Shown: piece after piece, positions 43,958 to 44,042 of the stretch
How positions within the stretch are numbered: the stretch's first letter is position 1
Layout: every line of letters begins with the position of its first letter
Origin: Bacteroidota bacterium
GTDB taxonomy: Bacteria > Bacteroidota > Bacteroidia > Chitinophagales > BACL12
Assembly (NCBI GenBank): GCA_029571985.1
Contig: JAKQVC010000254.1
Coordinates: forward strand, 1-44,042
Length of the DNA: 44,042 nt
Reading direction: 5' to 3'
The notes under the pieces: generated by a model
Databases searched by the model: none
What the model saw: only the letters and a program-made list of their open reading frames with translations
Told to the model about the DNA's origin: nothing
Program-made: the position numbers and the translations under genes

Positions 43958-44042
43958 CTCTCGTAGCGGAAATACATTATCGAGCCGTAAATAATATGCA
44001 GGAATCCAAAACCTAATGCCCAAAAAATGAGGCTATAGCCTG
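43954..44042 (-). CDS. Membrane protein, C-terminal end only (gene runs off the window)
   Basis: The minus-strand frame GYSLIFWALGFGFLHIIYG...MYFRYER ends at TGA 43954-43956, overlapping the ATG of the winged-helix regulator. Only about 28 residues are visible: one hydrophobic helix and a charged tail. This pairing of a multi-span membrane protein with a small regulator is common in Bacteroidota. Family and length cannot be judged from this fragment. Confidence 0.7.
   Translation of the reverse strand, partial: GYSLIFWALGFGFLHIIYGSIMYFRYER

Overview
The window is a chromosomal segment of a Bacteroidota bacterium, most likely from the Chitinophagales/Saprospirales side of the phylum; the genus cannot be fixed from the sequence. 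The evidence is as follows. Several secreted proteins end in type IX secretion (T9SS) sorting domains. Many promoters carry the Bacteroidota -7 element TAnnTTTG, and Shine-Dalgarno sequences are largely absent. The serine hydroxymethyltransferase has the DISHPAGLI active-site variant, and lipoproteins have S-S-C or S-A-C lipoboxes. No rRNA gene, intact tRNA gene, transposase or CRISPR array was seen.

Layout. 0-5.2 kb: end of a TIGR01777-type epimerase, a von Willebrand A protein, a small lipoprotein, a nitronate monooxygenase-like enzyme and a sugar nucleotidyltransferase. 5.5-11.4 kb: two large T9SS cargo proteins, one with lamin-tail and CotH domains and one with GEVED and PKD domains, each closed by a strong terminator. 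11.7-13.8 kb: glyA and a two-domain sulfurtransferase. 13.8-16.3 kb: another T9SS protein, a 590-base gap and a GxxExxY gene broken by an in-frame TGA. 16.4-22.4 kb: hflX, a FemAB/GNAT-like gene, comF, radA and a HerA-like ATPase (DUF853). 22.4-30.1 kb: a same-strand run of OmpA lipoprotein, tatC, rpiB, M28 peptidase, TPM-domain protein, a Tat-signal flavin amine oxidase and a lipoprotein.

30.3-34.1 kb is the most accessory-looking stretch. It holds a large glycosidase-like T9SS gene interrupted by two in-frame TAA codons, a second T9SS gene coupled to it by an ATGA overlap, a 7-bp tandem repeat and a short tRNA-like remnant. 34.1-39.9 kb: DUF3179 lipoprotein, nitroreductase, HExxH protein, membrane protein, outer-membrane barrel, meaB and two tiny membrane proteins. 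39.9-40.2 kb: heptamer repeats broken by a hairpin, abutting the promoter of a Cys/Met-type PLP enzyme. 41.4-44.0 kb: minus-strand genes for DUF1361, undecaprenol/diacylglycerol kinase, a membrane-anchored EEP phosphatase, a winged-helix regulator and a partial membrane protein overlapping it.

Most genes are housekeeping and their functions are recognisable. The less ordinary signals are four exact cases of TAnnTTTG-N4-ATG, which imply nearly leaderless mRNAs; pairs of opposed -7 boxes in divergent intergenic regions; heptamer tandem repeats at several intergenic sites; and the decayed glycosidase and GxxExxY genes. No clearly new defence or biosynthetic system was found.
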